DNA of 64,000 bases, taken from contig NQMI01000078.1 in NCBI GenBank assembly GCA_002270565.1, forward strand, positions 124,001-188,000, written 5' to 3'. Within the stretch, counting starts at the first letter, position 1, and each line of letters begins with the position of its first letter. This document shows positions 12,450 to 23,077 of the stretch, piece by piece. The notes below the pieces were generated by a model. That model was not told where the DNA came from. It saw only the letters and a program-made list of their open reading frames with translations, and ran no database searches. The position numbers were made by a program, and so were the translations under genes. The stretch is from Stenocarpella maydis (Eukaryota > Ascomycota > Sordariomycetes > Diaporthales > Diaporthaceae).

Positions 12450-12956
12450 NNNNNNNNNNNNNNNNNNNNNNNNNNNNNNNNNNNNNNNNNNNNNNNNNNN
12501 NNNNNNNNNNNNNNNNNNNNNNNNNNNNNNNNNNNNNNNNNNNNNNNNNNNNNNNNNNNNNNNNNNNNNNNNNNNNNNNNNNNNNNNNNNNNNNNNNNNN
12601 NNNNNNNNNNNNNNNNNNNNNNNNNNNNNNNNNNNNNNNNNNNNNNNNNNNNNNNNNNNNNNNNNNNNNNNNNNNNNNNNNNNNNNNNNNNNNNNNNNNN
12701 NNNNNNNNNNNNNNNNNNNNNNNNNNNNNNNNNNNNNNNNNNNNNNNNNNNNNNNNNNNNNNNNNNNNNNNNNNNNNNNNNNNNNNNNNNNNNNNNNNNN
12801 NNNNNNNNNNNNNNNNNNNNNNNNNNNNNNNNNNNNNNNNNNNNNNNNNNNNNNNNNNNNNNNNNNNNNNNNNNNNNNNNNNNNNNNNNNNNNNNNNNNN
12901 NNNNNNNNNNNNNNNNNNNNNNNNNNNNNNNNNNNNNNNNNNNNNNNNNNNNNNNN
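12450..12956. other. Assembly gap (507 N)
   Basis: Run of N inside the AT-rich island. Open frames drawn through it are artefacts. The 3' end or LTR of the retroelement may be missing here. Confidence 0.99.
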
Positions 12957-13371
12957 TGGTCTTCATTTGGGAAGGCGAGATGAGCTGCTAGACCCTATAA
13001 ATCAAACCAAGTTAGGGTAAGCCCCAATTAACTCTAATTAATAATAAATAAAGCTAATTAAGCCTCTTAAACTTTAAAAATAAGCTGCTAAGGGTGGGAA
13101 GCTTTATAATAGCTTATATAGCCATTAAGGCAATTATAAAGGGTAATCTAAGGAATATACTAGATCTTAAAGGCCTGCTTAATTAGTATGCTATCCTTAA
13201 TTGCTATAATAACATTATTAAGTTTATCTTTAGAATATTACTTTATAATGGTCTAGTTGAGTTATATATAAAGTTTAGTAATTAGAAAAAAATCCCTTAT
13301 TAAGATATTTAAGTTTTTCTATGGGGTGGATATAGATGCGTTTATATGCGTACGCGAATGTGGGGTGTTGA
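12957..13371. mobile_element. AT-rich, RIP-like transposon remnant
   Basis: This continues island 1 after the gap, is strongly AT-rich and contains no open frame. A segment near 13040-13075 (AAGCTAATTAAGCCTCTTAA) resembles, in inverted orientation, sequence near 41145-41165 in island 2, so the two islands share repeat material. Confidence 0.55.
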
Positions 13372-13411
13372 GGGGGGGGGGGGGCCGAAATGGGGGTCCA
13401 CGATGTTAGAC
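13372..13411 (-). repeat. Right arm of inverted repeat bounding transposon island 1
   Basis: A 13-base G run followed by CCGAAATGGGGGTCCAC and GATGTTAGA is the inverted partner of 5837-5871. Normal base composition and the DUF1624 gene begin immediately after it, so it marks the island edge. Confidence 0.65.
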
Positions 13412-13485
13412 AACGATTGTGTCCACAGCCTCAAGCTCTTATTCTTATTTTGAGAACCTTTTCCATCCAGGGTATATGACCGATC

Positions 13486-15180
13486 TTAGAAGAATCTCCA
13501 GAGAGAATCCGGTCCCTTTGTCTTCTTAAAAGCCCCGTAACACCTGCACAAAGGGTAAAGCAATGCTAGTACGAGCACCCAGTTCAGCCAGTACACCCAG
13601 AGGCTGTCAATCCCCCATACCTGGTTGCCAGTCGCAGGATCAGTCCAATCCTTCTCGCGGCCGAACCTGGGCAGCCAGATGAATCTCGTAGCGAAGAGCA
13701 GGATGAAGTGCACGATATAGAAGAAAAGAGCCGAGGTCCCATAGACAAGCAGAGGGTTCAGCACCGTCAAGGCCACGAAGGTTGGCAGGATGGAAAAGAA
13801 AGCAAGCAGCAACAGGCTGAAGCCGACTCCGTAGGACCACAGTGCCACGTCAGGAGGATACTTTGTTAGGTAGAAGAATGACTGCCAGGAGGTGAGGTAA
13901 GGGTTTGCGTTCGGATTGGCTTCGTGTTCTGGCATTTGAAGGCAGTCCTCAGAGAGGGCCCCAACTTGTAGCACACGGGTCAGGACGAAGACAAGCAAGA
14001 ATGCGAGGGCCCCTGTGATATTTCCGACCGCTAGGACCGTCTTGGTCCATGGCCTGGAGAGAACGATGCGGCCATAGAGGAGGCCCAGAATTGCGAAGGA
14101 CACCCAGGCCAGGGGTGGATAGCCGGAGACGAAGCCACCAGCGATGAAAGGGTGGAACCATACACGAAACCAGTTGCTTCGTGGGACATGAGACGAAGTT
14201 GCAGGGTCGTGTGTGGCCTCGGGTGGCGTGCAGTGGGCTCCGGTAGGAGAGAGCCACAAGTTCCACCAGATGGTGACCACCGCGAGGGCCATGAGCATTG
14301 AGTTGTGAAGATGCCATGAAATGTCCGAGGCGCGGATAATTTTTCTGTCTGGCGCGATGTCCTCCTCGCCCCTGCGGTCAGCCAGCAAAGGCTCGCTGGC
14401 ATCGTCCCTCCTGGCATCCGGCAGGGTTTTCAGCAAGCCAAATGCCAGAAGCTCCTCGCTCCTCGAGACAAGGAGCCATATGAGCCCGGCCAAGAGGTAG
14501 TCCACCGCCAGCGCAAACAGCACACCGTTCATGAACCAGACCTTGCCCATGGTGAAGACGAGACCCATTGGAAAACAGATCAGGGTGAGGACTACTGCAC
14601 GGGCGAGGAAGTGGCAGACCATCCTGCGTGCGGGCCATCCCAGGGCCCTGCGGGACCTCCCAAAGTAGACAGTGCCCATGCCGAGCAGGACGGTGAAGCC
14701 TGGTGCGCAGAGGTGGGTGAGCGAGCGAACAATGTAGGCGACGGGGCGGTTCCAGCGGTGCACCGGCACTCCGCTGTCTGTCTCGCCATTGATTGCTGTG
14801 CCGTGTTCCCAGGGGTTCAGAGTGAGGGTGTTGTGGTCCAGAGCCATGAGCACCATCATCAAGCCCCGGAGGAGGTCGGGCGCGAGGGCTCGGGCATTTG
14901 ACCCGGTGGGTGTGGTGAGCTTTGGGAAGGTGTTGCGATTGGGGCTTCGGCTGTGCGTGGAGCCAGACCCATGGCTCTCGTGCCTGGATATTGATCCATA
15001 TGGCGGCCGTGAGCCGATTGCAGCCTGTTTGGGGACGGTCTCGTCTGCCTGCGTCTCTTGTTGGAGCAGGTGTTGTTGTTGCTGACGTCGTGCAGCGTCG
15101 TCATTTTCCGTCAGTGCGTCATGCCCAAAGCTGGTCTCCTGCACCGAGGCCTCGGGGAGCGCACGAACAACATCCTCCAT
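13486..15180 (-). CDS. DUF1624 / HGSNAT-like multi-pass acyltransferase-family membrane protein
   Basis: The frame codes for 564 residues without introns. The first ATG in frame is at 15180 (MEDVVRALPEASVQ); the frame is open a little further upstream but has no ATG there. Residues 1 to about 100 are polar, Gln/Ser-rich and probably cytosolic. The hallmark DLLRGLMMVLMALDHN follows at about residue 103, the first-helix signature of the heparan-alpha-glucosaminide N-acetyltransferase catalytic family (PF07786/DUF1624). About ten hydrophobic segments continue to the C-terminus, with a long polar loop after the middle helices. Family members are membrane acyltransferase-like proteins, but the fungal substrate is unknown. 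The gene ends only about 75 bp from the inverted repeat bounding the transposon island, yet the frame is intact. Confidence 0.85.
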   Translation of the reverse strand: MEDVVRALPEASVQETSFGHDALTENDDAARRQQQQHLLQQETQADETVPKQAAIGSRPPYGSISRHESHGSGSTHSRSPNRNTFPKLTTPTGSNARALAPDLLRGLMMVLMALDHNTLTLNPWEHGTAINGETDSGVPVHRWNRPVAYIVRSLTHLCAPGFTVLLGMGTVYFGRSRRALGWPARRMVCHFLARAVVLTLICFPMGLVFTMGKVWFMNGVLFALAVDYLLAGLIWLLVSRSEELLAFGLLKTLPDARRDDASEPLLADRRGEEDIAPDRKIIRASDISWHLHNSMLMALAVVTIWWNLWLSPTGAHCTPPEATHDPATSSHVPRSNWFRVWFHPFIAGGFVSGYPPLAWVSFAILGLLYGRIVLSRPWTKTVLAVGNITGALAFLLVFVLTRVLQVGALSEDCLQMPEHEANPNANPYLTSWQSFFYLTKYPPDVALWSYGVGFSLLLLAFFSILPTFVALTVLNPLLVYGTSALFFYIVHFILLFATRFIWLPRFGREKDWTDPATGNQVWGIDSLWVYWLNWVLVLALLYPLCRCYGAFKKTKGPDSLWRFF

Positions 15181-15827
15181 TGTTCGTGGCTCGAGGCACC
15201 AAGAGCTAGAGCAGACGGACACCCAGCGATGTTGCTTAAACAGTCATGCGGCAGGATAGGAAGGGGTTGATAGGGAAGAAGAATAAGAGAGCGGCACAGG
15301 CAAAAGAAGAACAACAAAAGGCACCCGAGCCCTCCCTTGAACTGCTGTTGGCCCAGCCGTTTCGCCTCTCAGTGGGCCCTGCGCCCTGAATGTAGTTGGC
15401 GTGACTCTAGGCTGCGGGCGGCAGGTGTCACAGGCACGCTAATGTCCGGGCACCACGCCCACTAACAAGAGAGACAAATGGATGCTCGAGCCACTTGAAG
15501 TAAATTACTAGCCGGTCGCGACACCTGTTCGGAATGGTAGAGCGCAGGTGACGTTTTATAAACAGTTCCCTTGCAGCTATCAGCCCGAGCCGGCTACATG
15601 GCCCATGGCCGACCAGCAAAGAGGATCCGAATCCATACAAGCTCATGGTCATCTCAACCCAGGAGAAAGCGCTGACGGGTGTGACGTGCCAAGCCCACGG
15701 CAAGCGGAGGAACGACAAACCAACAGGCACACAACCAACAGACCAGTCAACTACAACTCTCACCTTGCACACTGGCACATCCTTCCTGTTCACCTTGTTC
15801 GCCAGAAAACAGCAAGACAGCCAGGGC
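15181..15827. other. Intergenic, no gene seen
   Basis: Lies between the DUF1624 gene's start and the SDR gene's stop, both on the minus strand, and contains the DUF1624 promoter and the SDR 3' flank. The open frames here are mutually overlapping and unlike any family. Confidence 0.5.
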
Positions 15828-16763
15828 TCAGAGCTCCTGGCCCCTGAGCTCCTGCTCCGTCCAGTCCCACAGCTTCTTCGCCATCGCATCGTCCTTGACG
15901 AACGGGCCACGCGACCCTCCTGTCAGGTCAGCGACCGGGAAATACATCTCGCCCGACTTGATTTCACCCTTGGGCGCCGTCGCCGCCCACAGCTGGTTCA
16001 GCGCGCCCTGCTGCACCGTGGTCAGGATTAGGCCAGCGAGGGGCATCAACCCCTTCGCCCACCAGTACCGATCCTCCAGGTACCGTGACAGGTTGGTGTT
16101 CACCACGCCAGGGTGGACCGCGGATACCGTCCAGGCCGGATGCAGCTTGGCCAGCTGCCGCGCAAAGAGGGCGTTGGAAAGCTTGCTCTGTCCGTAGCGC
16201 GCAAAGGTGCTCATGTGCTGCTGTTCCGTCTTGAGCGTGTCGAAGTCGATGCCCTCCTTGGGCGCCAGCGCCACTCCTGCCGACGTGAGGACGACCACCC
16301 GGACGTCCGACCCGGGCTCGGCCGCCGTCTTGTCGAGGAGGGGAGACAGCAGCTTTGTGAGCAGCGCGTGACCCACGTGGTTGGTGCCGAACTGGATCTC
16401 GTAACCATCCTTGGTCAAGCCCGCGTCCGTTGCCATGATCCCGGCGTTGAGCAGGAGGATGTCGAGGCGCTGCGAGGACTGCGTGAAGCTGCGTGCTGCG
16501 CTCTTGATGGAGTCGAACGAGCACAGGTCCAGGCCGAGCGGCTTGAGGTTGGCGTCGGGCACCTCCTTCTTGACCTCCTGGATCGCCCGTTCGGCCTTTT
16601 CGGTCGTCCTCGACGTGAGCCAGATCTCCTTGGGGCCGTGTCGGGCGAGGTCAAGCACTGACTGCAGTCCCAGGCCGCTGTTAGCGCCTGTGACGAGGAT
16701 GACCTTGCCGGACAGGTCCGGAATGTCTTTGGCGGTGAAGCCTCCGCTACCGAATGGCCACAT
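15828..16763 (-). CDS. Short-chain dehydrogenase/reductase (retinol-dehydrogenase-like)
   Basis: Single exon, 311 residues from the ATG at 16763 (MWPFGSGGFTAKDIPDLSGK). The upstream extension of the frame is not protein-like and this start fits the family length. Classical SDR features are visible: cofactor motif TGANSGLG near residue 24, the LNAG motif (ILLLNAGIM) near residue 100, the catalytic YGQSK (YxxxK) near residue 190, and HPGVVNT after it, which is typical of the WW-domain-oxidoreductase/retinol dehydrogenase-like subgroup in fungi. It should catalyse NAD(P)(H)-dependent oxidation or reduction of a small alcohol or carbonyl; the substrate cannot be told. No signal peptide was seen. 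Confidence 0.93.
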   Translation of the reverse strand: MWPFGSGGFTAKDIPDLSGKVILVTGANSGLGLQSVLDLARHGPKEIWLTSRTTEKAERAIQEVKKEVPDANLKPLGLDLCSFDSIKSAARSFTQSSQRLDILLLNAGIMATDAGLTKDGYEIQFGTNHVGHALLTKLLSPLLDKTAAEPGSDVRVVVLTSAGVALAPKEGIDFDTLKTEQQHMSTFARYGQSKLSNALFARQLAKLHPAWTVSAVHPGVVNTNLSRYLEDRYWWAKGLMPLAGLILTTVQQGALNQLWAATAPKGEIKSGEMYFPVADLTGGSRGPFVKDDAMAKKLWDWTEQELRGQEL

Positions 16764-17630
16764 GTTGGGGTTCTTCCTGGTTGGAAAATGTCTGAGGATC
16801 GGGTGAGATGTTGCTGGATGAAAGATGCATTCAAGATCAAAGTTGACGAGAGGGTTCGCGAGCACAGATGCTAACAAGAATGGCGGAATTCAGAACCGCT
16901 CCGCCGCTACTCCTCGGGACTTAGCCTCACGCCACGGACTTGTCCACGGGGTCCCCTGAGACAATCCCGAACCTTACCTAGGTACGGACGGGTCGCGCTG
17001 GAGCCGAGAGATCCGGAAGCTTGCAGTGCACTCTCGCAGGCTGCCAAACAGCTGCGCGTGCCTTCCCTCGTCTGTAGTTTGCACTTTTAGCAGACGGGGA
17101 TTGCAGTAGTGCACATCGACAGGTTGGGGCAAAATGGATGGACTCCAGTTAGGCCAGACAGTGTTCCGCCAGGTTTGTTGTTAGCCAGGGCACAGAAGCC
17201 CCTCCCATGCCGGAATAGCACTCGAGTCTCTGCTAGCACTTGAGGCCATATACCAGGCTGGCCACAGATTATAATATAGCTTATAGGGTATTTTGGTGAT
17301 ATATATACACTCTTTCGGACACTACGCCTGGACAATCTTCTGCTGCGGACTTCGGACATCTCGGTGATCCGAAGGCTACGAGGACCATTTCGCATAGCTC
17401 CCTGTAGCCCCACTCTACATGGAGGCAGGGTGCGGCAGGTCCCGCAGCAGCGTCCCAGTGCGAGATTCTACCGGTAGCATTGTCGTCATCCCCACCAAGC
17501 CAGGTCCACAGCTTTAGCCACGACAACATCAATTCCACTGGTATATAAGACAAGACAGCACAGCATCATTCTTCGCATCATACCGTCCTCTGGCAGACCC
17601 CTCATCATCCCTCACACCCCAGTCTTCACT
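16764..17630. other. Divergent promoter region of SDR and TspO genes
   Basis: The SDR gene runs left and the TspO gene runs right from this 0.87-kb spacer. It contains one copy of the palindrome TACCTAGGTA at 16975-16984. A CT-rich stretch (about 17580-17630) directly precedes the TspO start. Confidence 0.5.
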
Positions 17631-18263
17631 ATGACTACTTACATACCGGCTTTGACCTTGCCCGACCGGCTGTTCGCCAGCCCGGCCGCGTCCATCTTGA
17701 CGCCGATAGTCCTCGGCAGCGGAGTGGGCATTGGCGTCTCGAGTAGGTTCACACCTTGAGCTTGGGATCGCCGCACCTTGAAAACCTCAAGCATGCGCTG
17801 ACATCCCACAGACAAAGAAACGAAGGCCACATATGTGCGCCTGCGTCAACCACCCCTGTCGCCGCCCACATGGGTCTTCGGGCCTGTATGGACCGTCTTG
17901 TATGGTGTCATGGGCTACGCCTCTTACAGGGCATACACCAACGGCACCAGTCCTTTCAGCACCCCTGAGGTAATAGCCACGGCGAGGCACGCCGCCACTG
18001 TGTACTCGATCCAGCTCGCCCTCAACCTCATCTGGACCCCTCTGTTCTTCGGCCTGAAGAAGCCCATCGCTGCCACCGTGGACATCCTGGCTCTCCTCGG
18101 CACCAACTTCTACCTGACCTATCTGTGGAGCAAAGTGGATGAAGTCTCGGCATACTGCCAGATCCCTTACTTGGGATGGTTGGGCTTCGCGACATACTTG
18201 TGTGCCGGCATCGGCTACGTGAACGGCTGGGATCTGAAGGGAAAGGGCCCAAAGTCTGAGTAG
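17631..18263 (+). CDS. TspO/MBR family (translocator protein / peripheral benzodiazepine receptor homologue)
   Basis: Two exons, 17631-17742 and 17812-18263, separated by a 69-nt intron (donor GTAGGT, acceptor CACAG), give 187 residues. The protein begins MTTYIPALTLPDRLFASPAA. The family signature follows: LRQPPLSPPTWVFGPVWTVL, with the PPxWxFxPVW core, and then YGVMGYASYR. Later helices show LALNLIWTPLFFGLKKP (the NxxWxxxFF-type motif) and TYLWSKVDEVSAYCQIPYLG. Five membrane segments are expected. Family members bind porphyrins and sterols in outer mitochondrial or ER membranes; a role in tetrapyrrole or stress handling here is inference. The gene converges on the BTB gene with only 71 bp between the stop codons. 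Confidence 0.93.
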
Positions 18264-18334
18264 GGTTAAGAAGCAAAACCTCCCCCAACAGATCAATATT
18301 ACCGGGCAGGACATGCCAGCGATTATTTAATTAC

Positions 18335-19515
18335 TCAATACAACAAATACCCAAGTTTGCTCTCAAGGTCAAGACCTGTCACACCCGCCTCCAACTCAAC
18401 GAGCTTCTCTGCAAGATCGCCTCTCACGCCACAATCGTGGGCGTCGTATGTGGCGCGCAGCTCAGGTGACGAATCGGGAGTTAGCGTCTGCTTTGGCTCA
18501 GAGTTGGGCGTCTTCCGCTTTCTCGACATCTCCTTGACATTCGCGGAGCCGTTCAGCGACAGGCCGGGCACGAGCTGGGCCAATTGCGACCCGGCCTCCT
18601 CTACAGACTGTGAGATACCGACGAAGCTGACGCCGATGAAGGGCTTCGGAGGCCTTGGCCATATCAGCTTGTGTCGGCGGAGGGATCTGACGAGCGCTCC
18701 CAGCAACAAGGTATCGCATCCGCGCGAGCACGGTGCTTCATCCTCCTGCAGCGCGTCGACGGTGTCGTAAATGACGTCCAGCGCCTGCCGAACCAAATCC
18801 TGTCTCTGGCTGTCGATCTCCCCTGCAGTAATCATTAGCAAACAACGGACACATTCCTTTACGCGCAAACGTCCTCACTGATTAGGCCGTCGCGGATCTG
18901 CAGGCCAAGGCTGCGTATCGGGCCATTGCTCTGCAATACCGCCACATTGGACGCCCTCCTGAATACCTCCTGCTGGCGGAAGACATAGGAAACATAAATC
19001 CAGAGCACCAGGTCCCTCCCATACTTGGGCGGGAGCGATCCCCCGAGATCCTCGAACCACCTCTCAGCATAAACCTCGACGGCCTCGTGGAACCTGAACG
19101 CATCCACGAAAACCGCAATCTTTGCCAGCAACTCCAGGTCGATCGACCTCGGTACCTTCCTCCCGCGCCCGTGCACTGCGTCCATTACAACGGCCACGGC
19201 CTTGGGGTCATACCCACCCAAGGTCACGTGGACCCTGCCATCCGCTTCGACTGGGTTCACATACCGGAACTTGTTGCGGAAGTGCTTGGAGGCAAGTGCG
19301 AGGTGCCGCGAGGACACCTTGAGGCGTACCTCGGGCGCGGAGGCGATTGATGCATAGCTGTTTGGCGGCCGCGAGGTGCCGCGGAGGATCCCGGCGTAGA
19401 CGGAGCATGGGTCTGAACTAGGGACCGCCTCCTCCCAAGGTGCGAATGGTTTAGATGGTGTCGGGATTATGAGGAGGGTATCTGAATCCGGGTCAACCTC
19501 GTACAGGCGAAACAT
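18335..19515 (-). CDS. BTB/POZ-domain protein, two exons
   Basis: Exon 1 is 19515-18879 and exon 2 is 18822-18335. The 56-nt intron (18878-18823) has donor GTGAGG, a GCTAATG branch-like motif and acceptor CTGCAG, and the product is 374 residues. The N-terminal half carries a fungal BTB fold: VSSRHLALASKHFRNKF (the region after the first strands) at about residues 70-86, then VAVVMDAVHGRGRKVPRSID and LAKIAVFVDAFRFHEAVE with the Y/W-rich helix after it. The C-terminal part (EIDSQRQDLVRQALDVIYDT, then CSRGCDTLLLGALVR) matches the usual tail of this fungal BTB family. BTB proteins often act as adaptors; no specific partner can be deduced. Confidence 0.88.
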
Positions 19516-20099
19516 TTTGTATCAGTCTTGCCCCCCAGGTCTTTGGATAGACGGGACAAGATTAGTTGCACCTCTGCCTGAAGAGGAGGACGGCGAGGGT
19601 TGTTGTGAAAGGACTCTCGCTCGCCGACAGGCTGGCGGCACTTTGAGAGCAAGAGAATGTGTGCACGCGACAACCCGCGATGTAAAAAATGAGAGCGGAG
19701 ATCCTCCGATGTACACGGCAATTGGAGTTGAAGCTGAGATGCGAGAGATAGCGGGATTACGTGAGTAAGTCACCACATCACGCAATACCAAGTAAGGCTT
19801 GGATGGACGGGCTTGGCTGCCCCCGTTCGTCTTAGCCGCCATTTCTGTCTATCAACGACCAAAGGACACAATTTGCGCTAGTCCTGAGCTGTCGGTAGTC
19901 CTTTCAGTAATGCTGGTATCGAAGAGGAGAAATTAATTGGCCACCTCATAGTTGGGCCTCCCATGATGTGTGTACGCAGTGATTGCCTCTGGTAACACGA
20001 CGAGAATTATTGGCATTATTCTTTGGGAAGGGAAAGAGGCAAGAGTGCTCTGTTGAGTCCGACAAACCGGGCTAGTTACATGAAGTTGGTTTGTGTATG
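19516..20099. other. Intergenic, no gene seen
   Basis: Promoter side of the BTB gene, ending at the left terminal repeat of the element at 20100. No supportable gene. Confidence 0.5.
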
Positions 20100-20765
20100 C
20101 CATACAAGGCCTTGGCGGGCCGCATACAGGGCCACTATAAGCATAGCAGCCTCTTGAAGCTTTTTTTTTTTTTTTTTTTGATTCCTAACCTAGGATATGC
20201 GCTTCAGTATTGTATTTAGTTTGATACATAATCAAGTCTTAACAAATTCTAGGGAATTTTAAATATATCTTAAAACAAAAGAAATGTCACCGAGAAGAAT
20301 TGATTTCTAGACGGTGGCTCTTTTAGAGGGGAGGCTCTTTCCTTGGAGGAAATACCCTCCTAATTTCTATATAACACGTCTCCTGCTTTGGGCTGCCTGC
20401 TTACTGGGTTTGATTTTGATTCAGACTTAAGTGCCTTGGACTTGAAGGTCTTAAAGGGAGGGTCTTAAAGAGAAGGGAAGTGTTGAAGAAGGAAGGCACC
20501 TCCCCCTTTCAGAGGTACGTGCCTCCCCCTAGCTGTCCAACGACCGCCTTTTCGCCTCGTGATCGTTACCCCCCCCCCCCACGACTATTTTTTCCACAAA
20601 GGATCAAATAGCTCTTTGATAGCTTAGAAGGGAAACATATATATTATGAATAATAGTATTTATCTATTAAGAAATATCTGAAAGACTCCTTTAGGGGACA
20701 GGTATTTAAATAGGAATTTGAAGGTCACAGTGACCCTCTCTGCGGCCCGCCAAGGCCTGGCATGG
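20100..20765. mobile_element. Non-autonomous DNA element (MITE-like) with terminal inverted repeats
   Basis: The termini 20100-20124 and 20741-20765 are inverted copies of a 25-bp sequence (23 of 25 identical by eye) with core GGCCTTGGCGGGCCGCA. Weaker pairing continues inward (AGGGCCACT versus AGGGTCACT). The 0.67-kb interior is AT-rich, has no coding capacity and contains a 19-base T run (20161-20179) and a poly-C run (about 20570-20580). I could not see a convincing target-site duplication. The superfamily is unassigned. Confidence 0.7.
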
Positions 20766-20799
20766 TGCCTACAGCTGTGGGATTCTAAGAATGAGCATG

Positions 20800-21303
20800 C
20801 TTCCGTGGTGGCTGCCAAACAGAGACAGCCCTATTTTGCAGAGGCATGATTATGATGCACTGTCCATGGAATGTTTTCTGAACATGATGGTCATGAAAAG
20901 CGGGAATGAGCTTCTACATACCACGCGCGATGACAGAGTCCCGGAATGGGAGGGTGTAGACTCCCTGTCCTACGTCAGGTGCTTTATGAAGGAAGTGTGG
21001 CGCTTGAGACCATTAGAAACGACCATGAGCTTGTGTACAAGGACATGCGATTCCAGCCGGATCAAGGTTCCACCTCAATGCCTGGGGAATTCATTACTCG
21101 CCCCGGGCGTCAGGCTGCAATACTGACTCTGAGACCTCGAACTTCGTTCCGAGCCGTCACGAGGGTGATACCATCAAAATTCAGCGAAGACTAGGCGCGA
21201 TCACTTTTCTTCTAGGGTTGGGAGGAGGACCTTCCCTGGCCTTCACTTTTCAGAGAGGTCACTCTGCGTTGCTATCATGCGAATCTTGTGGGCCTTTAAC
21301 ATA
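20800..21303 (+). pseudogene. Cytochrome P450 C-terminal fragment, inactivated
   Basis: Plus-strand frames retain P450 landmarks in the right order. RVPEWEGVDSLSYVRCFMKE leads into the K-helix ExxR (KEVWRLRP) at about 20935-21015. In another frame HELVYKDMRFQPDQGSTSMP (about 21030-21080) matches the YKGM..PKGS segment. The heme loop region reads DHFSSRVGRRTFPGLHFSER at about 21200-21255, followed by SLCVAIMRILWAFN. The invariant heme-ligand Cys of the RRxCPG motif is Phe here. The change of frame, the missing first two thirds and the lost Cys mean this cannot encode a working P450. It begins right at the right terminal repeat of the 20100-20765 element. Confidence 0.72.
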
Positions 21304-23077
21304 GTACATACTTAAAGTTGCCCCTAAACCTGGGCGACACCACGGCTTCGTGCCAGACAATCCGGGTGTTGATTTGCTCGTTGCGCTCACTGTATGGAGT
21401 GAAAAGAAAGGACATTTTATTGATGCGTACTGGGAAGGGGTATTAGACACGCTCAAGACGTATTTATGGTGGGAATGTAGTTACTGAGCGCCTTGGCCAC
21501 ATGAAGCCCGATGATGAACAGGCCGCATGCTTCTTATTCTGAAAACAATATCAATAATTATCTTACGCTTAGACTATGATTTGATTTCGTGTGTCATTAT
21601 CTGAATTCTCCTCTGTTTTACAAGGCCTCATCCTTCACGAGAAGCTTTTGACATAGACCTAGGACTTCGAGGATTTTAACTTCAAGTTGAGAACAGCGCA
21701 AAAAGGCCCGCAACCTCAAATCTATTTATTCGAATATGAGGTGTCATTCTATAGTTCCTTGCACCAATTGCGACCCTGGTCCGGTCGATATTCGTCCTGT
21801 TATCAAGATTTAGCATCTTTCATCCAAAGTTATGAGAGTAGATAATTGATATTTCAAAATACACTGGCAGAGGCTTCGAGTCCTTTCGAGTGAAGATCCT
21901 TGTGCCTATCAAAACGAATTGCGACATATTACGGAGCAACACTTAATGTTTACCAACACGAGTGGATGCTATCCAATCGATGGAGGGGTGTTTCTGAAGG
22001 AAGCCACCTCTTTTGCCAAGAATACATTCTCAAAGACGGCTACGATCATGAAATTTTTGACCGATTTGGTCGTCCCCAGTGAGACACGTGGCTCTTCCAC
22101 AGTTTAAGACAATACCCTTAGGATACGCGGGAAGGGTTAGGAATTGAAACAGATGTACATGCCAAATCCGCTGTTCTTACGTAAATATTAGTATGCCCCC
22201 CGATTTCTGACCGCCACTGCTAAGGCAGGCATCTCGTGGGCCATAGTCACCGTGGATGGCTTGAGAAATCAAACCTTTGCTCCAAACCTGGCAAGACAGA
22301 TCCAACGAGCGATACAAAGGTAATTCACTGACCTTGACGATGTTCATGTGCTTCGTTCGTACCAAGGTAAGGCTAGAGCCTACATGGCATTCACCATTTT
22401 TCTTCTCAATGATTGTCTTCAAGCTCGTGCTGAAGAGGGCTGTAACAACGCTGCGGTACGGCGCGATGGAATACTGTTTCTAGCTCTGCGAAACACCCTA
22501 CAGCATGTCTCACAATGGATGTCATGCGAACAAAGAGTTTCTGCACGAAATACATACGCGTAGCCAGTGAAGTACTTTCCCCCAGGGACCCACACAGGCA
22601 GCATTCCCGGCCAGCGGGAGAAAATCATTTGGAGTATGTTTCACTTCTTTTGATGCTATCCCCGATCGCTAGAATTACTGCAGCTAGATATGCTTGGGCG
22701 CCACTTTGGAATCTGGGAAACATGCTCTGAGTCAGTGCGGCTTTTGTCGAAAACGGGGAATGCTTCTCTCTAGAGCTCTGCAGACGCTGGAATTCAGGAG
22801 GATCAAATGCGCCCGGACCTTCCTCATGCGCTTATGCAGGTCCGGTCACCTACAATGGCACGAAAGAAAGAGGCTGGACAAGAAGTTGTGAAAGTTATAA
22901 ATGAGTCGAGTATTAAGGCGACGTTCTCTCAGGCGATATTCTTCTCTCACTGTCATCGTGTCTCCAAACAGTCCCAGCTTTCAGAATCCAAATTCCGAGT
23001 TCAGGGTGTTTGGAACATTTTCTAGGCAATACTTATAAGTCTTTTGACTCATCACACTGTCCCGGTAAACTGCCATA
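21304..23077. other. Intergenic, no supportable gene; possible decayed coding sequence
   Basis: Short frames such as the one around 21919-22107 (CYPIDGGVFLKEATSFAKNT) and 22348-22563 (ARAYMAFTIFLLNDCLQARA) look more protein-like than random, but I recognise no family and no gene model can be built. The last about 150 bp form the promoter of the secreted-protein gene at 23078. Confidence 0.4.

Noticed and set aside
12424..13020. Long open frames on both strands spanning 12424-13020
   Set aside because: They are almost entirely N and reflect the assembly gap.
13949..15104. Multiple Pro/Arg-rich frames overlapping the DUF1624 gene
   Set aside because: Alternative frames of a GC-rich gene with no family resemblance.
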